NCBI GenBank assembly: GCA_042088665.1
Contig: JBELMB010000005.1
Location: forward strand, 1 to 64,000
Length of the DNA stretch: 64,000 bases
Direction of reading: 5' to 3'
Origin: JBELMB01 sp042088665
Lineage (GTDB): Bacteria > Pseudomonadota > Alphaproteobacteria > Rhodobacterales > Rhodobacteraceae
This document shows positions 8,301 through 16,446 of the stretch, piece by piece (the first letter of the stretch is position 1; each line of letters opens with the position of its first letter). Position numbers and translations under genes: made by a program. The notes beneath the pieces are model-generated. The model was not told the origin of the DNA. It worked only from the letters and a program-made list of their open reading frames with translations, and did not search any database.

Positions 8301-9137
8301 CTAGTGCCTTCGCAGAAAGATGACCTCCACCCGATTGTTGCGAATGGCCATGGGATTGCGGTCAAGCGGTTCACGGTCGGCAAGCGCCGTGACACGCTGA
8401 ATACGGCCGGGATCAAAGCCTTGCGAGGTCAGCAATTGCCGAAACACAGTGGCCCGCGCTCCAGAGACATCCCAGCGCGGATCTTTTGCAAGAACAAGGG
8501 GATAAGAGGCTGTATGCCCTTCTATCGCGACGCGGTTCGTGACCATGTCCGAATGATGGGCAAGGATCAGCGCAAGATCTTCAAGAAGCGGCGTCGGCTC
8601 CACTTCGTTCTTGAACAGGGGCGCATTGACTGAGTCGACAAACGAGATCACCAACCCTTCGTCCGTCACCTTGGAGACGATGTGCTGCAACAGGGGATCT
8701 GCCACCGTGCTTTCGCCACCGAGCCCCATCAGGGCCTCCTCGACCTTCTTGAATTCCTCATTTTCTTCGTCCGTGTTCTGATCTTCGCCTTGCGTGAACG
8801 TCCCTTTTTCTCCGGTTGAGGCCTGCGGTCGCAGACTGGTTGCGCCGGTACCCATCCGGGGCAAGACATTCTCTGAAAACACGGAATCACCATCAAGCGG
8901 CCCGTCACCACCGCCAGAAACCCGCGCCATTGCGATCGTTGGACTAAAATAATCCGCGATCCCCTTTCGCTGTTTCTCGGTTGTTGCGTTCAACAGCCAC
9001 ATCAACATGAAAAAGGCCATCATCGCGGTCACAAAGTCCGCATAGGCAACCTTCCACGCGCCACCATGGTGCCCCTCGGCTGCGACAACCTTTTTCCGCT
9101 TGATGATAATAGGGGCAATATTGCCATCGCCACTCAT
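8301..9137 (-). CDS. motB: Flagellar motor protein MotB
   Basis: MotB is the peptidoglycan-anchored stator subunit. The N-terminal cytoplasmic stretch is basic (IIIKRKKVVAAEGHHGGAWK). It is followed by the single TM helix with the ion-binding aspartate in VAYADFVTAMMAFFMLMWLL. A plug-like segment and a long acidic linker follow, then a C-terminal OmpA-like peptidoglycan-binding domain (VAIEGHTASYPLV; IRNNRVEVIFLRRH). I chose the ATG at 9137 (MSGDGNIAPI) over an upstream GTG at 9146 because AAAGG lies 8 bases before it. It is the first gene of the flagellar block in this window; motA lies at the far end of the same block. Confidence 0.94.
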   Translation of the reverse strand: MSGDGNIAPIIIKRKKVVAAEGHHGGAWKVAYADFVTAMMAFFMLMWLLNATTEKQRKGIADYFSPTIAMARVSGGGDGPLDGDSVFSENVLPRMGTGATSLRPQASTGEKGTFTQGEDQNTDEENEEFKKVEEALMGLGGESTVADPLLQHIVSKVTDEGLVISFVDSVNAPLFKNEVEPTPLLEDLALILAHHSDMVTNRVAIEGHTASYPLVLAKDPRWDVSGARATVFRQLLTSQGFDPGRIQRVTALADREPLDRNPMAIRNNRVEVIFLRRH

Positions 9138-9233
9138 CGTACCCACCTTTCTCCCACCAAGAGCAGAGGTATCCGAGGGCGCCTTACGGTTGGATTAATG
9201 AAACGTGGACCTTCGTTAAAATTGGACCGAGCA

Positions 9234-9259
9234 CTGGAAGGCCCCCCATGACCTTCCAG
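9234..9259. repeat. 8-bp inverted repeat in the motB / polysaccharide intergenic region
   Basis: CTGGAAGG and CCTTCCAG form a perfect inverted repeat with a 10-nt spacer. It sits in the 235-bp region (9138-9372) between motB and the sugar transferase. Both neighbours are on the minus strand, so the region must hold the end of the polysaccharide unit and the motB promoter. The repeat could be a terminator stem without a U-tract or an operator. I see nothing else definite there. Confidence 0.3.
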
Positions 9260-9372
9260 CATTCAAACTCACAGTCATCTGTCATATTTTAAACGCTGTT
9301 TTCGCGATTGAAGGACAATTGTGATGCGTTGTCTCGGCCCATCGACACCGGGCAAATGGTTAACACACCACC

Positions 9373-10047
9373 CTACCCTTCATCATTCTGCGTTCTGTTG
9401 GGCCCACCCGTCCGGTGCTTTTTCAAAGCGCGATCATGCATGGACACAGAGGAAAAAACTGTGGCAAACATCAACCTCATATCGCTGCAAACCGTGCGCC
9501 GCCGGGCATACAGGAGATCAAGACGAGCCTTGCGCGGAATGCAGCGCCGACAATACACATCTTCGGTCTCTGCCGCGCTTTTCGTCTCAGAAAGCAACCG
9601 CGCCTCGGTCGCGTGAAACGCCATGGATGCCATGCCAGTAACACCGGGTCGCTCCTTGAGCACCTGCGCATACAGGTCCGGGAACAGTTCGACATAGCGG
9701 CGCAGAGGTGGCCTTGGACCCACAAAGCCGATGTCACCGCGCAGAATGTTCCAAAGCTGTGGCAACTCATCGAGCCGGGAGCGACGCAACCACGCTCCGA
9801 TCCTTGTGATTCGATCCGCCTTGTCACCACCGGAGACACCTGAATCCCCGGCGACCGCCTTCATCGTGCGAAACTTCCACAGGGTGAAACCTGTGGTCGC
9901 GTTATGCATCCGTTCAGATCGGTAAAAGATCGGACGACCGTCTCGGAGCCACACAATCAAAGTCACACCGACAAGCAGTGGGGAAAGAAGAATACTCAAA
10001 CCAAGGGCGTAGACGACATCCAGCACGCGGATAAGCGATCGGTTCAC
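9373..10047 (-). CDS. Undecaprenyl-phosphate sugar phosphotransferase (bacterial sugar transferase family)
   Basis: This family transfers a sugar-1-phosphate to the lipid carrier at the inner membrane and starts assembly of a surface polysaccharide. The 224-residue protein has an N-terminal membrane segment (DVVYALGLSILLSPLLVGVT), then the core motifs: IFYRSERMHNATTGFTLWKFRTM, SRLDELPQLWNILRGDIGFVGPRP and the LKERPGVTGMAS signature. The size fits the short PglC/WcaJ-core type without the extra N-terminal TM bundle. The C-terminal 70 residues, which are Arg- and Cys-rich, diverge from the usual ending. The ATG overlaps the end of the upstream epimerase gene by 4 bases. The sugar cannot be predicted. 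Confidence 0.88.
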   Translation of the reverse strand: MNRSLIRVLDVVYALGLSILLSPLLVGVTLIVWLRDGRPIFYRSERMHNATTGFTLWKFRTMKAVAGDSGVSGGDKADRITRIGAWLRRSRLDELPQLWNILRGDIGFVGPRPPLRRYVELFPDLYAQVLKERPGVTGMASMAFHATEARLLSETKSAAETEDVYCRRCIPRKARLDLLYARRRTVCSDMRLMFATVFSSVSMHDRALKKHRTGGPNRTQNDEG

Positions 10048-10913
10048 GGCCAGATCCCGGTGCGCCGCGCGCTGCTCACCAGTTCAGCCGGATCAGACGT
10101 GAAGGTCAGCTCCGGGCAGATCCGGGTCAACCGGGCTGTATCCAGATGCAGTCTTTGCAAGGCGCCCTCAGGCGCATCAACCCATGTCACGGTGCCACCT
10201 GCGGCCGCCGTTACATCCTGCATGGATGTGAGTTCCGGCGCAGAAAGGTTGTAACAGCCCTGCATCGCGTGGTTTTTCAACGTATGCTCCAATGCAGTCG
10301 CAAGATCGTGGGGTGAGAGGTAGCAACGTTCTGGCCCACGGCCATTGGCAAAACGGTCAAGGGTCACATCGCCTCCGGGCTTTAGATTGCCAAAAAGGCT
10401 GTCGGCTCCTGCCACATTGCCCATCCGAAACACAACCGTGCGCGGGTCATCCCGATGCAAGGACAGTTCGTGCGAAATCGCGCTCTCCATCTTGCGCTTG
10501 GCGTGACCATAGGCGGTTGGACCATCGATAGCACTGTTTTCGCCAAGCAACCCGGGCAACGGGGTGTACACCGCCTGCGACGAACAGTGCACAACACAAT
10601 CGGCGCCCAGCTCTCGCGCCAGATGTTGCGCCGCCATCGCCAGATCCGTGTTCACTTGCAACGCCGCGGCATCCCCACGTGCCTGACCCCATAGCGCCAG
10701 AATGCCGGTGACCTGTCCCACATCTGGAAACGGCGCACCCGGCGCCCATGCCACACCACCCGTCTGCGGAACCGATCCGCGAAACACCGGGATCACGTCG
10801 ACTCCCGGGGGCTGATCTGACCAGATCGCACGCAACATACGACCCAGTTTTCCACTGGCGCCCAGCAGCAAAACACGCGGCAAGTGAGGAGGTTGAGACA
10901 CGGTGCGCCCCAT
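10044..10913 (-). CDS. NAD-dependent epimerase/dehydratase (extended SDR family)
   Basis: A 289-residue nucleotide-sugar-modifying enzyme candidate. The N-terminal Rossmann motif is LLLGASGKLGRML. A Ser in VVHCSSQAVY and the catalytic YxxxK in AYGHAKRKME follow the SDR layout. The C-terminal substrate domain is short. It is coupled to the following sugar transferase by ATGA, so it probably supplies or modifies the sugar that is transferred. A GTG 12 bases downstream (10901) with GGGGCG ahead of it is a possible alternative start. The exact substrate is unknown. Confidence 0.8.
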   Translation of the reverse strand: MGRTVSQPPHLPRVLLLGASGKLGRMLRAIWSDQPPGVDVIPVFRGSVPQTGGVAWAPGAPFPDVGQVTGILALWGQARGDAAALQVNTDLAMAAQHLARELGADCVVHCSSQAVYTPLPGLLGENSAIDGPTAYGHAKRKMESAISHELSLHRDDPRTVVFRMGNVAGADSLFGNLKPGGDVTLDRFANGRGPERCYLSPHDLATALEHTLKNHAMQGCYNLSAPELTSMQDVTAAAGGTVTWVDAPEGALQRLHLDTARLTRICPELTFTSDPAELVSSARRTGIWP

Positions 10914-10938
10914 TCATGGCTTTCTTTCACAATGCGAA

Positions 10939-10968
10939 TTGTCTAGCAGAGTACAAACCGACTAGAAT
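10939..10968 (+). promoter_or_regulatory. Candidate sigma-70-type promoter for the export lipoprotein gene
   Basis: TTGTCT and TAGAAT are separated by 18 bp in the 84-bp divergent region between the epimerase and the Wza-like gene. The -10 element lies about 30 bp before the GTG start, which would leave a very short leader. This is a motif match only. Confidence 0.3.
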
Positions 10969-10997
10969 GACGACAAGAACCGGTCTTGGGGGTCGGC

Positions 10998-12110
10998 GTG
11001 ACGACACTGCTGCGCATAGTCTTTGTTCTGATGGCAAGCCTCGTGCTGACTGCCTGCAGCTTGCCGCGCGGAGCAGCAATTCAATCTGAAATCGTGAACG
11101 AACAGACAGCGGAAGATCCGAACTTTCAGGTGATTCCCGTCACTCGCGCCAATATCTCTTCGATCGCGGCGTGGCCCGGCAAAGTCTACTACCATCATGC
11201 ACACTGGCCTCAGACCACCTCTGGCAGCAATGCCTCTGTCATTCGCACAGGCGACAAGCTGGATATCACGATCTGGGACAGCCAGGAAAACTCTCTTCTG
11301 ACCGGCGCGGACCAGAAGTTCACACAAATCACAGGTGTAGAGGTCAATACGCAGGGGTCGATCTTTCTGCCCTATGTGAATGCAATTGGGATCCGCGGAC
11401 TGACGGCATCGGGCGCACGGGCCAAGATCCAACGCCGCCTCGAAGAGATCGTGCCATCCGCACAGGTGCAAGTGAGCCTGACACAGGGACGTGACCACGC
11501 GGTGGACGCCGTGGGTGGCGTGGCAAAACCAGGCGCCTACCCCCTGCCCTCGCGCAACTACAAGGTGCTCAGCCTGCTGGCCGATGCTGGTGGCATTCCC
11601 AATGATCTGCGCAATCCGCGGGTGCGCCTGATCCGTGGATCCAAAACCTATGAGATCTCGGCCAAGACGCTCTTTTCCGATGGATCCCGCAACGCGCTGC
11701 TGCATCCCCGCGATACGATCATCGTCGAGGAAGACGACCGGAGTTTTACCGCGCTTGGCGCCTCCGGGATCGAGAACCTGATCTATTTCCCCAAGGATCA
11801 CCTCACGGCGATCGAGGCAATGTCATTGATGGGCGGGATCAACGACACCCGCGCAGACCCAAAGGGCGTGTTGGTCTTGAGGGAGTACGGCTACAAATAC
11901 CTCAAGGCCGATGGCACTGGCCCGGGTATGCAGCACGTGGTGTTCACCTTTGATCTGACCAGCGCAGATGGTCTTTTCGCCGCCCGCAAGTTTCAGATCG
12001 CACCCGGCGATACCATCCTCGCCACCGAAAGCCCGGTGACCTCCGCGCGCACGATCTTTGGCCTGATTGGTGCGGTGCTTGGCATCACGGCCCAAACCAA
12101 CAACCTCTGA
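10998..12110 (+). CDS. Polysaccharide export lipoprotein, Wza/KpsD-like (OPX family)
   Basis: Outer-membrane polysaccharide export proteins form the channel through which capsule or exopolysaccharide leaves the cell. The protein has a lipoprotein signal (VFVLMASLVLTAC, lipobox Cys at about residue 20). The polysaccharide-export domain follows (RTGDKLDITIWDSQENSLL ... GSIFLPYVNAIGIRGLTASG). SLBB-type repeats come next (VDAVGGVAKPGAYPLPSRNY; LMGGINDTRADPKGVLVLRE). A hydrophobic C-terminal end (ARTIFGLIGAVLGIT) may be the membrane-crossing helix. I prefer the GTG at 10998, which gives a normal 19-residue signal peptide; an in-frame TTG lies 12 bases upstream. It diverges from the epimerase/transferase pair. 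No Wzc-type partner gene is adjacent. Confidence 0.88.
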   Translation: MTTLLRIVFVLMASLVLTACSLPRGAAIQSEIVNEQTAEDPNFQVIPVTRANISSIAAWPGKVYYHHAHWPQTTSGSNASVIRTGDKLDITIWDSQENSLLTGADQKFTQITGVEVNTQGSIFLPYVNAIGIRGLTASGARAKIQRRLEEIVPSAQVQVSLTQGRDHAVDAVGGVAKPGAYPLPSRNYKVLSLLADAGGIPNDLRNPRVRLIRGSKTYEISAKTLFSDGSRNALLHPRDTIIVEEDDRSFTALGASGIENLIYFPKDHLTAIEAMSLMGGINDTRADPKGVLVLREYGYKYLKADGTGPGMQHVVFTFDLTSADGLFAARKFQIAPGDTILATESPVTSARTIFGLIGAVLGITAQTNNL

Positions 12111-12173
12111 CCTGCGCCGTTTGACAAAGCGCCAGCTTCTTACGCCATGGGTCGGTTGATCCAACCGCGCCAG

Positions 12174-12206
12174 GCAAAAGAAAAAGCGCGCCAGTGACGG
12201 CGCGCT
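12174..12206 (-). terminator. Intrinsic terminator of the cytochrome c gene
   Basis: AGCGCGCC and GGCGCGCT form a perfect 8-bp GC-rich stem with a 6-nt loop. On the minus strand it is followed by a U-rich run (complement of the A-rich stretch at 12178-12185). It lies about 30 bp past the cytochrome c stop codon. Confidence 0.8.
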
Positions 12207-12234
12207 CTGGGGTCGTGCGACAGGTATCCGAAAC

Positions 12235-12672
12235 TCAGGACTCGGGCGCAGGCGCGACAGAAGCCAGGTACGAGTAGATATCTTCGCCACCCTTGCGCAG
12301 CTTGAAGGACATCTTCGAGCGTGCCTTGGGATCATCCAGATAGGTCGCGAGGAATTTTTTCGGGTCCATCACATACTCAAGGAAGTTCTCTTCGTCCCAG
12401 ACGAGACCCGCCTCGCCAGCGGCTACGATGGAATCGCCGTAGCGGAAACCATCAGAGGTGCCTGCCTGACGGCCGATCACGCCGTAAAGGTTTGGGCCCG
12501 TCTTGCCGCCTTTGACAAAGGTCTCGTCCGCGCTTGCGACCATGTGGCAGGACTTGCAGCGATTGAAGCCTTTTTCACCGGCGGCGGGGTCGCCGCTGCC
12601 CAGGTGACCGTCAGCAAAGGCGGAGGTTGCGAGGAAAGTGGCGCCAAAGGCCAATGCGATCTTGAATGTCAT
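12235..12672 (-). CDS. Periplasmic class I cytochrome c (c2/c550-like)
   Basis: A 145-residue electron carrier with a Sec signal peptide cleaved near AFADGHLG. It has one haem attachment site, CKSCH (residues 39-43), and a distal Met in the SKMSFKL segment. The YGVIGRQAGTSDGFRYGDS stretch is typical of class I cytochrome c2/c550 proteins. AGGAG stands upstream of the ATG. It is monocistronic, with a terminator behind it, and diverges from the MFS gene. Whether it serves respiration, methylotrophy or another pathway cannot be told from context. Confidence 0.88.
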   Translation of the reverse strand: MTFKIALAFGATFLATSAFADGHLGSGDPAAGEKGFNRCKSCHMVASADETFVKGGKTGPNLYGVIGRQAGTSDGFRYGDSIVAAGEAGLVWDEENFLEYVMDPKKFLATYLDDPKARSKMSFKLRKGGEDIYSYLASVAPAPES

Positions 12673-12718
12673 AGGTGTTCTCCTCCAAGAGTTACCTTGG
12701 TGGAACTTAGCTCAGCCG

Positions 12719-12741
12719 GGCAACTGTCAACAATAGTTGCC
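12719..12741. promoter_or_regulatory. Operator-like palindrome between the cytochrome c and MFS genes
   Basis: GGCAACT-N9-AGTTGCC is a perfect 7-bp inverted repeat. It lies in the 142-bp divergent promoter region, 46 bp upstream of the cytochrome gene and about 75 bp upstream of the MFS start. The size and spacing fit a dimeric regulator site, but no regulator gene adjoins it. Confidence 0.3.
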
Positions 12742-12814
12742 GACAGAATTGTGATAGGACTTTTGGATCAATGTCCAAATGCCCGCCGCCCCAAGCACAG
12801 GACACAGCCAAATC

Positions 12815-14038
12815 ATGGCCACCTATCGGTTTTTCGTCGAAAACCTGCGCTGGTTGAGCGCTGGGATTCTTTTGACCTTCTTGTCCAGCTTTGGGCAGAC
12901 GTTCTTCATTTCGATTTTCGCCGGAAAGATTCAGGCCGATTTCGGCATGTCGCTGGAAGACTGGGCATGGGCCTATGGCGTTGGCACAGCCGCATCAGCC
13001 GTCGTAATGATCTGGGCCGGGGCGCTCACGGATGTCTTTCTCACCCGGGTGATTGGCGGCGTTGTTTTGTGCCTGTTGGCCGGGGCCTGTCTTTTCATGG
13101 CATTCAACACTTGGGCCGTGCTCATGCCACTGGCGATCTTTGGCCTCCGTTTTGCCGGGCAAGGCATGACCAGCCACGTGGCCGTCGTTTCCATGTCACG
13201 CTGGTTCATCGCGACACGCGGCAAGGCCCTGTCCATTGCCACGCTCGGCTTCTCCATCGGGGAAGCAACGCTGCCATTGATCTTTGTCAGCCTGATGATC
13301 TTTGTCGATTGGCGGTTTCTCTGGATCGGCGCAGCGCTGATCGCTGTTTTGGCCGTGCCAATCCTGACGCGCTTGCTGCGTGAGGAACGCACGCCCCAGG
13401 GGCAGGCAGAGGTTTCACAAGCGGAGGGCATGCGCAGCCGTCACTGGACCCGCAAAGATGTTCTGAAACATTGGCTGTTCTGGTTGATGATCCCCGCCTT
13501 GCTGGGGCCATCTGCCTTCAACACGGCCTTCTTCTTTTTTCAGGTTCATTTTGCACAGATCAAGGGCTGGTCCCATCTGGAGCTTGTGGCGCTTTTCCCC
13601 CTCTACACAGCGCTGGCCGTTGGGACGATGCTGGTGTCCGGTTGGCTTCTGGATCGCTTTGGAACGCCACGTTTGATTCCGTGGTATCAACTGCCGATGG
13701 TGGTCGGCTTCATGCTGTTTTCTTATGGTGACACATTGGTCGTGGCTGCATTGGGGTTGGGCTTTCTTGCGCTGAGCGCGGGGGCCAACGCCACTTTGCC
13801 AAATGCCTTCTGGGCAGAATTCTACGGCACTCGGAACATCGGCGCCATCAAGGCAATGGCAGCGGCAATCATGGTCCTGGGATCCGCCTTGGGCCCATGG
13901 CTCACCGGATCGCTGATCGAGCGGGGATACTCTCTGGAAAGCCAATACATGGGCTTTGCCTGCTTCTTCCTGTTCGCAACGGCCCTGATGTGGATCGGAG
14001 TGCATCGTGCGGCCCGCGATCTGTCACCCGCCGCGTAG
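12815..14038 (+). CDS. MFS transporter
   Basis: About 407 residues with roughly 12 predicted hydrophobic helices, in two halves separated by a charged central loop (RLLREERTPQGQAEVSQAEG, about residue 200). The early segment LRWLSAGILLTFLSSFGQTF and the following GVGTAASAVVMIWAGALTD fit TM1-TM2 of the major facilitator superfamily. I chose MATYRFF at 12815. An in-frame ATG at 12779 would add 12 polar residues, and its ribosome-binding site is no better. The substrate is not predictable. The 3' end overlaps the convergent smr gene by 15 bases. Confidence 0.85.
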   Translation: MATYRFFVENLRWLSAGILLTFLSSFGQTFFISIFAGKIQADFGMSLEDWAWAYGVGTAASAVVMIWAGALTDVFLTRVIGGVVLCLLAGACLFMAFNTWAVLMPLAIFGLRFAGQGMTSHVAVVSMSRWFIATRGKALSIATLGFSIGEATLPLIFVSLMIFVDWRFLWIGAALIAVLAVPILTRLLREERTPQGQAEVSQAEGMRSRHWTRKDVLKHWLFWLMIPALLGPSAFNTAFFFFQVHFAQIKGWSHLELVALFPLYTALAVGTMLVSGWLLDRFGTPRLIPWYQLPMVVGFMLFSYGDTLVVAALGLGFLALSAGANATLPNAFWAEFYGTRNIGAIKAMAAAIMVLGSALGPWLTGSLIERGYSLESQYMGFACFFLFATALMWIGVHRAARDLSPAA

Positions 14039-14623
14039 ACGCCGGAGGTAAACATAGTAGGCCCCTGCCCCACCGTGTTTCAGATGCGCCTCGGATATCT
14101 GCAACACGGCACCGGCGAGCGGCTGCAACCGCAGCCATTGCGGGACCTGCGTCTTCAGCACGCCCCGTCGCCTTGGCATGGGGTCATAGGGGTCTTCGCG
14201 GCTTCCTTTGCCAGTGATGACAAGGACAAGGCGAAACCCCCGCGCCTGCGAGGTCAGTATAAAGCGGGTCAGGGATGGATGTGCCTGATCCAGCGTTTTT
14301 CCATGCAGATCGATCCGCGCGTCTGGCACGAGTTTTCCACGCTTGAGCCTTTGGTAAGCCTTGGCGTCCATCTGGACCGGCGCCTGATGCAGACGATCTG
14401 CGGTGGTCTGAGGAAAGACGTGAGTCTCTGTCCGCTTGGTGGCGCGCGCGCCCAAGTCAAATGACGGCAAAGGCGTTATTTCTGTCTGCTTCGGAGCCGT
14501 CGGAAAAGCAGGGTCCACAGGTGCCCGCACCTGCCGTTGCAGGGTCTCTGGCAAGGGGTCAGTGCTGCGAGCGACCTGCGTCCAGAGTTCCAGATCCTCC
14601 GGCCGCAGGTTTCGTCGCGTCAT
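14024..14623 (-). CDS. Smr-domain protein
   Basis: A 199-residue protein with an N-terminal part rich in Arg and Pro (MTRRNLRPEDLELWTQVARS) and a C-terminal Smr domain: ARIDLHGKTLDQAH (the DLHG motif), LVLVITGKGSREDP (the TGKG motif) and SEAHLKHGGAGAYYVYLRR. Stand-alone Smr proteins are possible DNA or RNA endonucleases, also found as the C-terminal domain of MutS2. The ATG at 14623 overlaps the mltA stop (ATGA), so it is translated after mltA. The stop region overlaps the MFS gene on the other strand. The cellular role is not established. Confidence 0.87.
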   Translation of the reverse strand: MTRRNLRPEDLELWTQVARSTDPLPETLQRQVRAPVDPAFPTAPKQTEITPLPSFDLGARATKRTETHVFPQTTADRLHQAPVQMDAKAYQRLKRGKLVPDARIDLHGKTLDQAHPSLTRFILTSQARGFRLVLVITGKGSREDPYDPMPRRRGVLKTQVPQWLRLQPLAGAVLQISEAHLKHGGAGAYYVYLRRLRGG

Positions 14624-15660
14624 TGGCTCCAATCCGTCAGCAGGGCAAAGGCCCGCTGGATCGGCAATAGCACGACAACCCGCCCGGAATCCTTGATGCG
14701 GCCTGCGATGCGACCAGCATCCTCACCTGTGCCGATGAAGATATCTGCACGCTGCGCGCCCTTGATCGCTGACCCGGTGTCCTGCGCAATCATCAGACGT
14801 TCCATCGGGCTGCGACCCTGCTTTTCGATCCAGACGGGAGCCCCCAAGGGGATAAAGGCGGGATCGACAGCGATTGAACGCATCGCCGTGATCGACCGGT
14901 TCATTGCGCCAAGGGGTCCGCGATCTGCGGGCACTTCGCTCACTTCGCGGAAAAACACGTAAGAGCCGTTGTGGTACAACAGCTCTTGCCCCTCTACAGG
15001 ATTGCGCCGCACCCAGTTCTTGATCACCTGGGCAGAGACCTGATGGGCGTTATAGGTGCCGCGCCGCACCAGCTCTTGACCGATGGAGCGGTAGTCATGC
15101 CCATTGGCACCACCATATCCAACACGCAGAAACGAGCCATCCGGCAGGCGAATGCGCCCGGATCCCTGAATTTGCAGGAAGAACAGCTCTACCGGATCGT
15201 CGACCCAGGCGATTTCCAGCCCGCGGTTTTCCATCACACCAGAGGTCAGGATCTGCCGCCGGGTCATCCAGGGTCGATTGGCGCGTGCTTCCGGCGGCAT
15301 CTGGTACACGGGGTATTGATAGGGGCCGTAACGGGTACGTGACCCGTCCAGTTCTGGTTCGAAGTATCCGGTGAACAGTCCTGAATTGCCGTCACGGATC
15401 AGCACCGGACGAAAGAACAGTTCAAAGAATTCCTTCGCATCGCCCGCTTCAAAGGCGACGCGGCACAGCGCAGTCCAGTCGGGATCATCCATGTCCCGGC
15501 AGGTATTCTGAAAAACGGTTAAGGCGCTTTGATGGTTGTCACTCTCCCAGCCGGAGAGATCCGCGTATTCCAAAACGGAGTAGGTCACTTCCGCCTTGTC
15601 GCTCGCCGCACCCATTAGAGGGAATACCGACAAAACCAGCGCAACGACATGGCGGATCAT
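14620..15660 (-). CDS. mltA: Membrane-bound lytic murein transglycosylase A (MltA)
   Basis: MltA cleaves peptidoglycan glycan strands in the periplasm and leaves 1,6-anhydromuramic acid ends. The 346-residue protein has a signal peptide (MIRHVVALVLSVFPLMGAAS). The MltA domain includes GLFTGYFEPELDGSRTRYGPYQYPVY and FFLQIQGSGRIRLPDG. The C-terminal 3D domain contains MIAQDTGSAIKGAQRADIFIGTG, with the catalytic Asp expected in this segment. No clear lipobox is present, so it may be soluble or processed differently from the E. coli lipoprotein. It is coupled at both ends: ATGA after the Tim44-like gene and ATGA before smr. Confidence 0.94.
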   Translation of the reverse strand: MIRHVVALVLSVFPLMGAASDKAEVTYSVLEYADLSGWESDNHQSALTVFQNTCRDMDDPDWTALCRVAFEAGDAKEFFELFFRPVLIRDGNSGLFTGYFEPELDGSRTRYGPYQYPVYQMPPEARANRPWMTRRQILTSGVMENRGLEIAWVDDPVELFFLQIQGSGRIRLPDGSFLRVGYGGANGHDYRSIGQELVRRGTYNAHQVSAQVIKNWVRRNPVEGQELLYHNGSYVFFREVSEVPADRGPLGAMNRSITAMRSIAVDPAFIPLGAPVWIEKQGRSPMERLMIAQDTGSAIKGAQRADIFIGTGEDAGRIAGRIKDSGRVVVLLPIQRAFALLTDWSQ

Positions 15661-16316
15661 GCGTCAGTGGCGACCAGATGCCAGTTGGGATCGTCACTGC
15701 CCATGTTGCGCGCATAGGTCCAGACGTCCTTCTGCCGCTTCACCGCGGTGGCAGAGCCCTCAATGATCTCGCCTTCAGCGTTCTTCACCACCGAGGTCAA
15801 CTCGCCCATGTATTTCACGGTGATTTCCGCCAGACTGCTGTCTTCGTGATAGGTCGCTTCGGTCAGGGTGAGCTCACGCACACCGACAAATTCTGCTTCG
15901 ATCGTCAAGCCCTGCGCCTCGCGCTGGGCAACGACATCCGTGAAGGTCTGGTAGACATCCGGGGCCAGAAACTCTTCGAGCTCCTCGATGTCGCCGCGTT
16001 CAAAGCCCATGAGGATCATCTCATAGGCACCGCGTGCACCGCCAAGAAAATCAGAGACGGAGAAATCCGGTTCCACCCGCTTCATTGCAGCAAGGGCCAT
16101 GGCCGAGGGGCTGTCCTCGGGCACGTGATCGGTGATGTCCAGATCGGGACCACCGTCAATCACTTCGAAATCGCGACGCGTCGGACCGTCACTGGTCTTG
16201 ACCGGTTGCACCTGTCGTTCGTGTCCTTCGCGCGTGCCAAGCACGCTGCGCAAACGCAGCACCAAAAAAATCGCGATGCCGGCGAGGACAATAAGCTGGA
16301 GGAGCGGGTTGTTCAT
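15657..16316 (-). CDS. Tim44/TimA-domain inner-membrane-anchored protein
   Basis: A 219-residue protein. The start MNNPLLQLIVLAGIAIFLVL is a single N-terminal membrane anchor. The C-terminal half (FLGGARGAYEMILMGFERGD, then EEFLAPDVYQTFTDVV and FVGVRELTLTEATY) is a Tim44-like domain as in alphaproteobacterial TimA. The frame stays open well upstream, but only the ATG at 16316 gives a membrane anchor at the N-terminus. The function in bacteria is poorly known; the mitochondrial homologue acts in protein import. It sits beside secB (divergent) and forms a coupled unit with mltA and smr, the same set seen near the origin in other alphaproteobacteria. Confidence 0.88.
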   Translation of the reverse strand: MNNPLLQLIVLAGIAIFLVLRLRSVLGTREGHERQVQPVKTSDGPTRRDFEVIDGGPDLDITDHVPEDSPSAMALAAMKRVEPDFSVSDFLGGARGAYEMILMGFERGDIEELEEFLAPDVYQTFTDVVAQREAQGLTIEAEFVGVRELTLTEATYHEDSSLAEITVKYMGELTSVVKNAEGEIIEGSATAVKRQKDVWTYARNMGSDDPNWHLVATDA

Positions 16317-16446
16317 CGGGGCCTCGTGCGGGTGATCATTTAAACATCGGGTTCGTGCTATTATGTAGGTGACACGTCTGAACAAGTCCACATCACCCAC
16401 CTGAGGTATGTGGATACAGGGCGCGAGATTCACGGAGGACAACGAT

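Noticed and set aside
9195..9219. Two TTAA tetramers upstream of motB considered as a CtrA box
   Set aside because: Spacing is 17 bases instead of the required 7.
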